Source of the DNA: Patulibacter brassicae
GTDB taxonomy: Bacteria; Actinomycetota; Thermoleophilia; Solirubrobacterales; Solirubrobacteraceae
DNA length: 64,000 nucleotides
Direction of reading: 5' to 3'
NCBI RefSeq assembly: GCF_033949425.1
Contig: NZ_JAXAVX010000007.1
Location: 62,001-126,000 of the forward strand
Below the pieces are notes generated by a model. It was given only the letters and a program-made list of their open reading frames with translations. It made no database searches and was not told the DNA's origin. Below are positions 53,063 to 60,730 of the stretch, in pieces; within the stretch, counting starts at the first letter, position 1, and every line of letters begins with the position of its first letter. Both the position numbers and the translations under genes were made by a program.

Positions 53063-53784
53063 CCGCCCGACTCCACCGACCGGACCTCGGCGCGCGGCTT
53101 GGCCTCCTCGCCGTAGTACGCGTCGACGTTCTGCGCCTCGGTCGAGTAGCTCACCGTGACCGTCTCGCCGTCGCGGAGGGCCCGCGCCAGCCGGACGTTC
53201 ATGAGCACCGGGACGCCGAACTCGCGGGCGATGATCCCGAGGTGGCTGCGGACCGTGCCGGCGAGGCAGAGGACCGCGTCGAACTCCTCGAGGATCGGGG
53301 CGGTCATCGTGCCGCCGGCGTCGTCGATGACGCCGATCGTGCCCTCCGGCACGCCCTCGCGCATGAGGCGGTCGACCTCGGACACCTCGCGCACGACGAG
53401 GACCTTGCCCGTGACGTCCTCGTGCTCGAAGACGTTGTCGCCGTCGGCCACGACGCCGTCGGGCCAGTCGGTGCGCTCCTCCAGCGGCGCGGCCTCGGAG
53501 CGCAGCACGTAGAGGTCGGGGCGCTCGCGGGCGGCGATCTCGCAGCCGGCGAAGAGCTTGCGGCCCTCGACCTCCTGGAACCGCGTCACGACGGTGTCGG
53601 CGACCCGGGCGGCGTCGGCGGCGGACAGCAGCGCCAGCGGATCGGCGCTGACGACCTCGTGCCAGGGCCGGTCGATCGCGGCGGCGTTGGACTCGACGGT
53701 CCGGAGCAGGTGCTCGCGGGTGAGCCGCGAGAGGGTGGTGCCCTCGGGCAGCGTCCACTTGGGTGTCGACAGCGGGTGGTCCAT
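53059..53784 (-). CDS. Stand-alone PEP-utilising-enzyme swivel (phosphohistidine) domain protein
   Basis: A 241-aa protein whose C-terminal half is the mobile swivel domain of PEP synthase/PPDK: AVLCLAGTVRSHLGIIARE, FGVPVLMNVRLARALRDGE. His181 (RSHLG) aligns with the phosphorylated His of GGxTSHAA. The N-terminal ~100 residues are helical and unassigned. It has neither an ATP-grasp nor a PEP barrel, so it must receive and pass on phosphate in trans, if at all. ATG 53784 has GGAGG upstream. First gene of the cassette; it overlaps gene A. Confidence 0.8.
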   Translation of the reverse strand: MDHPLSTPKWTLPEGTTLSRLTREHLLRTVESNAAAIDRPWHEVVSADPLALLSAADAARVADTVVTRFQEVEGRKLFAGCEIAARERPDLYVLRSEAAPLEERTDWPDGVVADGDNVFEHEDVTGKVLVVREVSEVDRLMREGVPEGTIGVIDDAGGTMTAPILEEFDAVLCLAGTVRSHLGIIAREFGVPVLMNVRLARALRDGETVTVSYSTEAQNVDAYYGEEAKPRAEVRSVESGG

Positions 53785-53838
53785 CAGCGTTCCTCCGTGG
53801 TGGCCCGGGCGGCGCCCGGACCGGCTGTACGTGGCCGC

Positions 53839-53901
53839 AGGCTCGCGCCTGCGGAAGGGCCCCGGGAACGGGTTGGAGCGGCCCGCTGTAGGGCGCTCCA
53901 A
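53839..53901 (-). promoter_or_regulatory. Promoter of the six-gene cassette with island dyad
   Basis: Minus-strand TTGGAG-CGCC-CTACAG at 53901-53886, centre 54.5 bp before the end of GAGCCT (53844-53839). Transcription would start near 53832, giving a leader of about 48 bases. Confidence 0.55.
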
Positions 53902-53905
53902 CCCG
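53869..53905. repeat. Long inverted repeat at cassette promoter
   Basis: CGGGTTGGAGC (53869-53879) and GCTCCAACCCG (53895-53905), extended inwards by GCCC/GGGC around GCTGTA with one bulged base. It contains two opposed TTGGAG half-sites and could also fold as a terminator for the upstream permease gene. Confidence 0.6.
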
Positions 53906-54026
53906 CTCCTGGCCCCGGCGCCCCGGACCGGCGCGCGGCCGGTCCGGGACGTGGTCGGATGGTCGGCGGCCCGCGCCCGTGCGCCGCTCGGGCGCGCGGG
54001 ACGGACCGGGTCGGGCTCCGCTCGGA

Positions 54027-55253
54027 TCAGCGTCCGTCGCGGCGCAGGACCCCCGAGACGGCGACGGCGATCGCCAGCACGGCGCCGTTGACGACCTCGG
54101 TCCAGGTGAACTCCAGGCCGCCGACGATCAGGCCCTGGCTGACCCAGACGAGGAACGTGCCGCCGATGATCGTGCCCCAGACGGTGAACCGCCCGGTCGA
54201 GAGCACGACGGTCGACAGGAAGGCGGCGGCGAACGCCGGCAGCAGGTAGCCGCTGGCGACGTCCGGCGACGCCGATCCCTGGTTCGCGGCCAGGACGACG
54301 CCGGCCAGCGCGGCGAGCACGCCGCCGACGACGAACGCCCAGATCGTCAGGCGCCCGGTCCGCACGCCGGCGAGCTCGGCCGCCTCGGCGTTGCTGCCGG
54401 TGGCGTGCAGGTGCCGTCCGAAGGTCGTCTGCGTCAGGGCGACCCAGAGGACCGCGGCGACGGCGAGCAGCAGCACGATCGTCCACGACATGCCCTCGAC
54501 GATCCCGTCCGCGCCGAGCAGGACGAGCACGAGCGCCAGGACCGCGACGCCGACGGGCGCGACGATCCGCCACCGCTGCGCGTCGATCCGCGCCGGCCGC
54601 CGCTTCAGCACCGCCGAGATGGCGGCGACGAGCAGGATCGCGGCGATCACCCACGCGACGGCGGAGGGCACCTTGTTCGTGAACGCGCCGAGCGAGCCGG
54701 GGCCGGAGAACCAGCCCGGGAGCGGGTGGCTGTCGCTCGTCGGCGAGAGCTGCGTGCCCTTGGAGTAGACGGCCGAGAGGCCGAGGAAGATGCCGCCCGT
54801 CGCGAGCGTCGCGATGAACGTGTTCACCCGCAGCCGCACGACGAGCAGGCCGTTGAGCAGCCCGCCGCCGGCGCCGAGCGCCAGGCAGGCGACGATGACG
54901 AGCGCGAACGGCCAGCCCTGCGTGATCTTCAGGCCGATCGCGAGGAACGTCGTGAGCGTCGCCATCGACGCGACGGACAGGTCGAACTGGCCGGCGATGA
55001 GCGTCACGAGGACCGCGAGGCCGAGCAGCAGCACGGGCGCGTTCTGGTGGACGTCCAGCAGCCGCGCGTCGTTGCTGAGGAACGCGTCGCCGAGCCACAC
55101 GCCGTAGGCGCTGAAGAGCACGAGGAACGCCAGGAACGTCACCGAGCCGCGCAGGGCCGCGGACTGCAGCAGCCCGCCGCGCGCGGGTTCCGGGCGGCCG
55201 CCCGCCGGAGCCGGCGCGCCGGTGTCGGGGACGGACAGGTCGGTGGTAGCCAT
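54027..55253 (-). CDS. Sugar-type ABC transporter permease (RbsC family)
   Basis: A 408-aa inner-membrane permease with about 10-11 hydrophobic helices; the family motif ATGSNAEAAELAGVRTGRLT (EAA-like loop that contacts the ATPase) and LPAFAAAFLSTVVLSTGRF are seen. N-terminal ~30 residues are Pro/Ala-rich and cytosolic. ATG 55253 shares one base with the ATPase stop (TGATG), so translation is coupled. Together with the ATPase and binding protein it forms a ribose/galactose-type (CUT2) importer. Confidence 0.9.
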   Translation of the reverse strand: MATTDLSVPDTGAPAPAGGRPEPARGGLLQSAALRGSVTFLAFLVLFSAYGVWLGDAFLSNDARLLDVHQNAPVLLLGLAVLVTLIAGQFDLSVASMATLTTFLAIGLKITQGWPFALVIVACLALGAGGGLLNGLLVVRLRVNTFIATLATGGIFLGLSAVYSKGTQLSPTSDSHPLPGWFSGPGSLGAFTNKVPSAVAWVIAAILLVAAISAVLKRRPARIDAQRWRIVAPVGVAVLALVLVLLGADGIVEGMSWTIVLLLAVAAVLWVALTQTTFGRHLHATGSNAEAAELAGVRTGRLTIWAFVVGGVLAALAGVVLAANQGSASPDVASGYLLPAFAAAFLSTVVLSTGRFTVWGTIIGGTFLVWVSQGLIVGGLEFTWTEVVNGAVLAIAVAVSGVLRRDGR

Positions 55254-56695
55254 CAGATGAACGCCTCGAGGTCCGTGTCGGACAGGTCGCTGGGGACGCG
55301 GAAGGGACCGACCCGCCCGTCGTCGACGACCGCCATGCGGTCGGCGACGGACAGGAGGTCCTCGAAGTCGGAGGACACGACGAGGACCGCGGCGCCCCCG
55401 TCGCGCAACTCGCCGATCAGCCGGTAGATCTCGCGCCGGGTCGGCACGTCGACGCCGCGCGTCGGCTCGCAGAGCACGTAGACCCGCGGGTCGCGGAAGA
55501 GCGCCCGGCCGAACACGACCTTCTGCTTGTTGCCGCCGGAGAGCTCGCCGTAGTGGCGGTCCGGGTCGGCGGGGTGGACGGAGAGCCGCCCGACCATCGC
55601 CGCGGCGTCGCGCCGCTCGTGGCCGCCGCGCAGCAGCCGCCACGGGGCGCGCCAGCGCTCCAGCGCGGAGATCGTGAGGTTGTCGCGCACGGCGTGGTCG
55701 TCGAACCCGCCCTGCCGCTCGCGGTAGGGCGGCACGAGCGCCGACGCGGCGCCGGGGGCGCGGACGACGGCGCCGCTGCGCGGACGCAGCGCCCCGTGGG
55801 CGAGGAAGGCCACGTCGTGCAGCCCCGATCCGGGCAGGCCGGTGAGGCCGACGATCTCGCCGGCGCGGACCTGCAGGTCGACGGGGCCGGCGCGGCCGGC
55901 GCACGCGGCCTCGAGTCGCAGCAGCTCCTCGCCGGGCGGCGCGGTCACGGGCGCGGCGTCGCGGTCGGCGGCCTCTGCCTCGTGGGCGACGAGCAGCCGG
56001 ACGAGCGCGTCGTGGTCGAGCCCGACCGCGGTCTGGTCGGCGACGAGCCGCCCGTCGAGCAGGACGACGACGCGGTCGGTGACGCGCAGGATCTCGGAGA
56101 GCTTGTGGCTCACCATGATCACCGTCGCGCCCTCCTCCTGGGCGGTGCGCTTCAGCGCGTCGACGAGCCGCAGGGCGTCGCGCGGCGGCAGCGTCGACGT
56201 CGCCTCGTCGACGATCAGCAGGCGCGCGCCGCGGGCGAGCATGCGCGCGACGGCGACGAGCGTCTTCTCGCCCGACGAGAGGTCGCCGACGAGCGTCTCG
56301 GGGCGGCAGTCCAGCGCGACGCGCTCGAGCGCCGCGGCGGCCTCGGCGCGCTCGCGGCGGTGGTCCAGCAGCGGCCCGAGCCGCCGCATGGGCGCCTCGC
56401 CGAGGCGCAGGTTGTCCACGATCGAGAGCTCGTCGACGAGCCCGAGGTCCTGGTGGATGAAGCCGACGTCGCCGCGCGAGGCGAGGTCGGCGACCGGCGA
56501 GCCGCCGAAGCGGATCGCGCCGCCGTCGGCGCGGTGGACGCCGGCGAGGATCTTGATGAGCGTCGACTTGCCGGCGCCGTTGGGACCCATGAGGCCGACG
56601 ACCTCGCCCTCGCCGATCGCGAGGTCGATGCCGTGCAGCACCCGGTTGGGCCCGAAGGACTTCGTCAGGCCGGTGATCTGGAGGTCGTGCGTCAT
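55253..56695 (-). CDS. Sugar-type ABC transporter ATPase, duplicated NBD (RbsA family)
   Basis: A 480-aa protein with two nucleotide-binding halves. N half: Walker A GPNGAGKST, a non-standard signature LSSGEK, Walker B LLIVDEATSTL. C half: degenerate Walker A (GLPGSGLHDV, no GKST), intact signature LSGGNKQKV and LCEPTRGVDV in Walker B. One competent site and one altered site are usual for CUT2 ATPases. ATG 56695 is 50 bases after the binding-protein gene; its stop overlaps the permease start. Confidence 0.92.
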   Translation of the reverse strand: MTHDLQITGLTKSFGPNRVLHGIDLAIGEGEVVGLMGPNGAGKSTLIKILAGVHRADGGAIRFGGSPVADLASRGDVGFIHQDLGLVDELSIVDNLRLGEAPMRRLGPLLDHRRERAEAAAALERVALDCRPETLVGDLSSGEKTLVAVARMLARGARLLIVDEATSTLPPRDALRLVDALKRTAQEEGATVIMVSHKLSEILRVTDRVVVLLDGRLVADQTAVGLDHDALVRLLVAHEAEAADRDAAPVTAPPGEELLRLEAACAGRAGPVDLQVRAGEIVGLTGLPGSGLHDVAFLAHGALRPRSGAVVRAPGAASALVPPYRERQGGFDDHAVRDNLTISALERWRAPWRLLRGGHERRDAAAMVGRLSVHPADPDRHYGELSGGNKQKVVFGRALFRDPRVYVLCEPTRGVDVPTRREIYRLIGELRDGGAAVLVVSSDFEDLLSVADRMAVVDDGRVGPFRVPSDLSDTDLEAFI

Positions 56696-56745
56696 GAGCC
56701 CACGGCCCGGCGCCCCTGCGGGCGCCGGGCCGGATCGGGGTCGAC

Positions 56746-57897
56746 TCAGCTCTTGCCCCAGAGCCGCTTGAAGAGCGCCTCGTAGTCGAAGTCGTCGGGG
56801 CTGAAGAAGCCCTCGTCGAACTCCGCGGCGTTCTTCGCCGTCACGAGCGCGACCGGCAGCTTCGTGGACTCCCACGGCTGCTTGCCGGCCTTCACGCGCG
56901 CCACCTGGTCCATCGCGCCCCAGGAGGCGTACGGGAACGGCGCGGCCGTCGTGACCTTCGCGGGGCCGTTGCCGGCCGCGATCAGCGCGACGAAGTCCGG
57001 CGAGGCGTCGTAGCCGCCGATCTTCAGGTCGGTGCGCGAGCGCTGCTCGGCCGTCTTCGTGAACGGGATCGCGAAGGGGTCGTACGGCGCCATGACGTAG
57101 CCGAGCTTGCCGGCGGGGTACTTCGCCAGCGCGGCCGTCCAGGTGGGCGGACCCGGCTTGGACAGGTCGGTCGTCGGGATCGACGCGTCCTCGACGGTGC
57201 AGTCCGGGCAGACCTCGCCCAGGCGCGCCTTCATCGCGGCGAGCCGCTCGGCGACGATCGGGAACGACTTGTCGTCGTAGGCCAGGAGCTTCGCCTTGCC
57301 GTCGGAGTCGGCCGCGATCCAGTCGGCGATCGCCGTGCCGTCCGCGACGCCGCCGGAGGTCACGTCGATGACGCCCGGGAAGTCCTTGTTCGCGCACATG
57401 ACGCACGCGACCGGGACGTCCTTGGCCGCCGCCGCGTCGAGCGCGGCCTTGATCGAGTTCGCGTCGATCGAGACGAGCACGATCGCGTCGTAGCCCTCGC
57501 GCAGGGCCTGCTGGACGTAGCCGGCCTGCTTCGCCGGGGCGAACTCGCCGTCGAAGACCGGCGAGGCCTTCCAGCCCATCGCGGCCGCGGCGGTGCGCAC
57601 GTCGTCGCTGCCCTGCTTGCAGTTCAGGCCGGCCTGCCCGCACGAGATCACGGCGACCTTGCCGGTCCCCGGATCGAACGCCTCGTCCGGCTGCGGGAAC
57701 TCCACGCCGGTCGTCCGCTCCGCCTGCGCGACGGCGGCCTTCGCCTGCGCGACGCCGTCGCCGCCGGCCGTGGCCGCGGCGGTCGTGCCGCCGCCGTTGG
57801 CCGCCGCAGGTTCGTCGTCGTCGGACCCGCAGGCGGTGAGCCCGAGCGCCGCGATCACCGCGATCAACCCGAGCGTCGTCTGCCTCGTTCGCCTCAT
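56746..57897 (-). CDS. Sugar-type substrate-binding lipoprotein (periplasmic-binding type 1)
   Basis: A 383-aa lipoprotein; lipobox LTAC with lipid-anchored Cys23, a disordered Gly/Ala/Thr stretch (about 25-55), then a type-1 periplasmic-binding fold (GKVAVISCGQAGLNCKQGSD, GYDAIVLVSIDANSIKAALD, VPVACVMC, IGGYDASPDFVALIAAGNGP). It should capture a sugar-like or polyol ligand for the importer. Four or more Cys suggest disulphides. ATG 57897 has a GGGGAGAGCAGG region upstream. First gene of the importer operon. Confidence 0.9.
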   Translation of the reverse strand: MRRTRQTTLGLIAVIAALGLTACGSDDDEPAAANGGGTTAAATAGGDGVAQAKAAVAQAERTTGVEFPQPDEAFDPGTGKVAVISCGQAGLNCKQGSDDVRTAAAAMGWKASPVFDGEFAPAKQAGYVQQALREGYDAIVLVSIDANSIKAALDAAAAKDVPVACVMCANKDFPGVIDVTSGGVADGTAIADWIAADSDGKAKLLAYDDKSFPIVAERLAAMKARLGEVCPDCTVEDASIPTTDLSKPGPPTWTAALAKYPAGKLGYVMAPYDPFAIPFTKTAEQRSRTDLKIGGYDASPDFVALIAAGNGPAKVTTAAPFPYASWGAMDQVARVKAGKQPWESTKLPVALVTAKNAAEFDEGFFSPDDFDYEALFKRLWGKS

Positions 57898-57918
57898 CCT
57901 GCTCTCCCCTCGATTGGA

Positions 57919-57941
57919 CGAAGCGCCTCCCCAGCGCTTCG
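57919..57941 (-). promoter_or_regulatory. Stem-loop at the 5' end of importer mRNA
   Basis: CGAAGCGC-N7-GCGCTTCG, perfect 8-bp arms, about +4 to +26 from the predicted start of transcription near 57944; either an RNA hairpin or a repressor operator. Confidence 0.5.
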
Positions 57942-57950
57942 ATGCAGGCG

Positions 57951-58013
57951 AACGTAGGTCACCCCGCGGGGCCGATCCGGGCGATTCCCGAGGGTGCTTG
58001 TTCCCGGCTCCAA
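57951..58013 (-). promoter_or_regulatory. Promoter of importer operon with island dyad
   Basis: Minus-strand TTGGAG-CCGG-GAACAA at 58013-57998, centre 54.5 bp before the end of TACGTT (57956-57951). Confidence 0.6.
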
Positions 58014-58462
58014 GCCCCCGCCGCGAGTCGTTCCGCTGGGGGTCGCGCAGCGCGGATCCTCCGTCGTGACGGGGGTTTCGGCCCATGCGTGCGCCCGCCG
58101 GCGTCGGCGGGCCGATCGCGCGCGGGCGGTCGTCGGCGCGCAGGAACGCCGCGGACGTCGCCGGCGGGGACCGGTGGACGAACGGCGGCACGCACGGCCG
58201 CCGTGCGCGACGCGTCGCCGGCCGCGACCGACGTGGCCGGACGGGGTCCGGCAGACCGGACGCTCCTCGGCGGCGGGGAACCGGTCGTCGACCCGGGGCC
58301 GGAGGCCGGCGCGGGCCGGTGCGGCTCGGGAACCGGGTGGTCGGCTCCGGCACCCGGTGGTCGGCGCGGGAACCGGTGGTCGGCCGGAGCCCCGACGCGA
58401 GCGCGCACCGAGGCGACGCCGGGTCGCGGCGGCGTCGCGGACCGACCGGGTCGGGACGCCGG
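58014..58462. other. Gene-free region behind the PPDK-like gene
   Basis: About 450 bases without a credible ORF; it holds the 20-bp repeats at 58275-58384 and nothing else that I can assign. Confidence 0.5.
58275..58384. repeat. Imperfect direct repeats of GGGAACCGGTGGTCGGC
   Basis: Copies near 58275 (GGGGAACCGGTCGTCGAC), 58328 (GGGAACCGGGTGGTCGGC), 58349 (GGCACCCGGTGGTCGGC) and 58368 (GGGAACCGGTGGTCGGC); the last three are about 20 bp apart, two helical turns. Confidence 0.6.
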
Positions 58463-60340
58463 TCAGGCCGGGGTCGGCATGAGCCGCGCGGCGACGAGCC
58501 GCGACGGCCACGCCTCGGGGTCGGCGACGAGGCCGATCCAGCGAGCGTCCGGTGGGCAGAGGTCGCCGTCGGCCAGCCGCTCGGGCAGGCGCAGGTAGAG
58601 CGCGCCGACGGCCGCCTCGCCGAGCGCGGCGACCGTCCGCTCCAGGAGCATCGCCGACTGCGCGCCCTCCCACGGGACGTCGACGATCACCGTCCGGCCG
58701 GCGAGCTCGTCGAGCACCGCCTCGGGACCGTCGACGGCGACGGCGTCCTCGGGCGCCTCGGCGGTGATCCGCACCGCGCGCCGCTCGTCGGCCCACGCGA
58801 GCACGCGCGCCACGCGCGGGTCCGGCTGGGCGGGCACGAGCACCGCCTCGCCGGCGGCGACCGCGCCGGTCTCACCGTCGAGCGAGACGACCTCGCCCTC
58901 GGCGATCTCCCGGTCGCCGAAGCGCGCGATCCGCGCGTCGAGGTCGACGCTCAGGCCGTCGACGCCGCAGACCGCGGGCCGGCCGATGCCGCGGGCGACG
59001 ACCGCCGCGTGGCTCGTGCGCCCGCCGAGCGCCGTGACGATCCCGGCGCAGGCGATCATCCCGTCGATGTCCTCGGGCGAGGTCTCGGGCCGCACGAGGA
59101 TCACCGAGTGGCCCTCGCCGGCGAGCGCGTCGGCCCGATCGGCGTCGAGCGCGACGATCCCGACCGCCGCGCCCGGCGAGGCCGGCGTGCCGCGACCGAC
59201 GACGTCGAGCTGCTGGTCGCGGGCGAGCACCGGCGCCTGCAGCCGCTCCATCGCCGACGCGGGGATCCGCGCGAGCGCCGTCTCCTCGTCGATCAGCGCC
59301 TCGTCGACGAGGTCCACGGCGATCCGGACCGCGGCCGGACCGCTGCGCTGGCCGGGGCGCGCCTGCAGGATCCAGAGCTTGCCGCGCTCGACGGTGAACT
59401 CGACGTCGCACATGTCGCGGTACTCCGCCTCGATCAGCGGCAGCGCGCGCTCGAGCTCGGCGTAGGGGCGCGGCATCGTCGCGCGCATCTCCTCGAGCGG
59501 ACGGGTGTTGTGGCCGCCGGCCACGATGTCCTCGCCCTGGGCCCGCGGCAGGTAGTCGCCGTAGAGGTCGGGCGCCCCGGTGGCGGGGTCGCGCGTGAAG
59601 ACGACGCCGGTGCCGGAGTCCTCGTCCTGGTTGCCGAAGACCATCGCCTGGACGGTGACGGCGGTGCCGAGGTCGTCCGGGATCGACGCGAAGCGGCGGT
59701 AGCGCCGGGCCCGCCGGCTGTCCCAGGACTCCCACACGGCGACGACCGCCTCGCGCAGCTGGTCGGGCGCGTGGTCGGGGATCGGCCGGCCGGTGCGCTC
59801 CTCGGTGAGCGCCTGGATCGCGGCGGCCTCGGCCGGCGGATCCGCCGCGTCCGCGGTCGCGGCGTCGAGGTCGGCGGCGGGCACGCGGCGCACGACGGTC
59901 GCGAACATCCGCAGGAACCGGACGTAGACCTGCCAGGCGAACGCCTCGTCGGTCGCGCGGGCGAGGCCCTCGACCGCGCGCGGGTCCAGGCCGAGGTTGA
60001 GGATCGTGTCCATCATCCCCGGCATCGAGATCGGCGCGCCCGAGCGCACGGACACGAGCAGCGGGCGGTCCGGATCGCCGAAGCGGCGGTCCAGCTGCGC
60101 CTCGAGGTCGCTGATCCGCTCGACGAGCTCGCCGCGCAGCAGCTGGGGCATGCGGCCCTCGGCGTGGTAGGCGCGCCACCCGTCGGTGGTGATCGTGAAC
60201 CCCGGCGGCGTCGGCAGGCCGAGCGCCGCCATGCGCGCCAGGCTGGCCCCCTTGCCACCCAGGAGCTCGGCGCTCTCCACCCCGCTGGCGAAGGGGATCG
60301 CGAAGGCCGTCGATCCGTCGTTCCTGCGTGTACCCGGCAT
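58463..60340 (-). CDS. PPDK-like protein lacking the PEP/pyruvate barrel
   Basis: A 625-aa relative of pyruvate phosphate dikinase (normally about 870-890 aa). The N-terminal ATP-grasp region is intact (LLGGKGASLARMAALGLPTP, VRSGAPISMPGMMDTILNLG, GTGVVFTRDPATG, VEFTVERGKLWILQARPGQR) and the swivel domain has TALGGRTSHAAVVARGIGRP with His444. After about residue 530 only the start of the PEP domain remains (VLAWADERRAVRITAE) and the ~95-residue tail cannot form a TIM barrel. It could phosphorylate its His but needs another acceptor. ATG 60340 follows CAGAAT by 8 bases. Confidence 0.82.
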   Translation of the reverse strand: MPGTRRNDGSTAFAIPFASGVESAELLGGKGASLARMAALGLPTPPGFTITTDGWRAYHAEGRMPQLLRGELVERISDLEAQLDRRFGDPDRPLLVSVRSGAPISMPGMMDTILNLGLDPRAVEGLARATDEAFAWQVYVRFLRMFATVVRRVPAADLDAATADAADPPAEAAAIQALTEERTGRPIPDHAPDQLREAVVAVWESWDSRRARRYRRFASIPDDLGTAVTVQAMVFGNQDEDSGTGVVFTRDPATGAPDLYGDYLPRAQGEDIVAGGHNTRPLEEMRATMPRPYAELERALPLIEAEYRDMCDVEFTVERGKLWILQARPGQRSGPAAVRIAVDLVDEALIDEETALARIPASAMERLQAPVLARDQQLDVVGRGTPASPGAAVGIVALDADRADALAGEGHSVILVRPETSPEDIDGMIACAGIVTALGGRTSHAAVVARGIGRPAVCGVDGLSVDLDARIARFGDREIAEGEVVSLDGETGAVAAGEAVLVPAQPDPRVARVLAWADERRAVRITAEAPEDAVAVDGPEAVLDELAGRTVIVDVPWEGAQSAMLLERTVAALGEAAVGALYLRLPERLADGDLCPPDARWIGLVADPEAWPSRLVAARLMPTPA

Positions 60341-60348
60341 CGCGGTCG

Positions 60349-60411
60349 ATTCTGGCTTCCGCCCGGGCGGCCCCGGGCGAACCGCGAGTGCCCGGTTGGC
60401 GCAGGCTCCAA
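60349..60411 (-). promoter_or_regulatory. Promoter of PPDK-like gene with island dyad
   Basis: Minus-strand TTGGAG-CCTG-CGCCAA at 60411-60396, centre 54.5 bp before the end of CAGAAT (60354-60349), itself 8 bases from ATG 60340. Confidence 0.6.
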
Positions 60412-60502
60412 ACGCCGGCGATCCGGCGGCCGACGCGCCCCGCCCGGGGCGTGCCCCACGCGGGCGCCCGGGACGACACCGCGCCCCGGCGACGGACGCG
60501 GC

Positions 60503-60565
60503 TTGTTCCCGCCTACGAAACGCTCGTCGAGCCCGCGTGCAGCGGCGGGGCCGTCCGGAGAGGGT
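60503..60565 (+). promoter_or_regulatory. Promoter of PucR regulator 2 with island dyad
   Basis: TTGTTC-CCGC-CTACGA at 60503-60518, centre 54.5 bp before the end of GAGGGT (60560-60565). A GTG follows after 6 bases (60572). It suggests autoregulation. Confidence 0.5.
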
Positions 60566-60571
60566 TGACCC

Positions 60572-60730
60572 GTGACCGCGGATGGCACGACGATGACCGC
60601 GCCGGCAGGGCGCGAGCGGGGCATCGGGGCGATCGGGCCCCGGCCGCGCCACGCGTCGCGCGGGCAGGTCGTCGGCCCCGGGCCGGCGGCACGGCGATGC
60701 CGGGGAGAGCGACACGGTGACGGTGACTGA
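60572..60730 (+). CDS. Possible leaderless 52-codon upstream ORF of PucR 2
   Basis: GTG 60572 lies 6 bases after GAGGGT and opens a 52-codon frame (MTADGTTMTAPAGRERGIGA...), Arg/Gly-rich, that ends at TGA 60728-60730, overlapping the PucR 2 start (60717) in another frame. Its composition is not convincing as a protein; a coupling or attenuating leader is possible. Confidence 0.3.
   Translation: MTADGTTMTAPAGRERGIGAIGPRPRHASRGQVVGPGPAARRCRGERHGDGD

Noticed and set aside
57898..58462. Overlapping ORFs of 150-300 codons in the gene-free region
   Set aside because: All are Arg/Pro/Gly-rich shadows on both strands without motifs or plausible starts.
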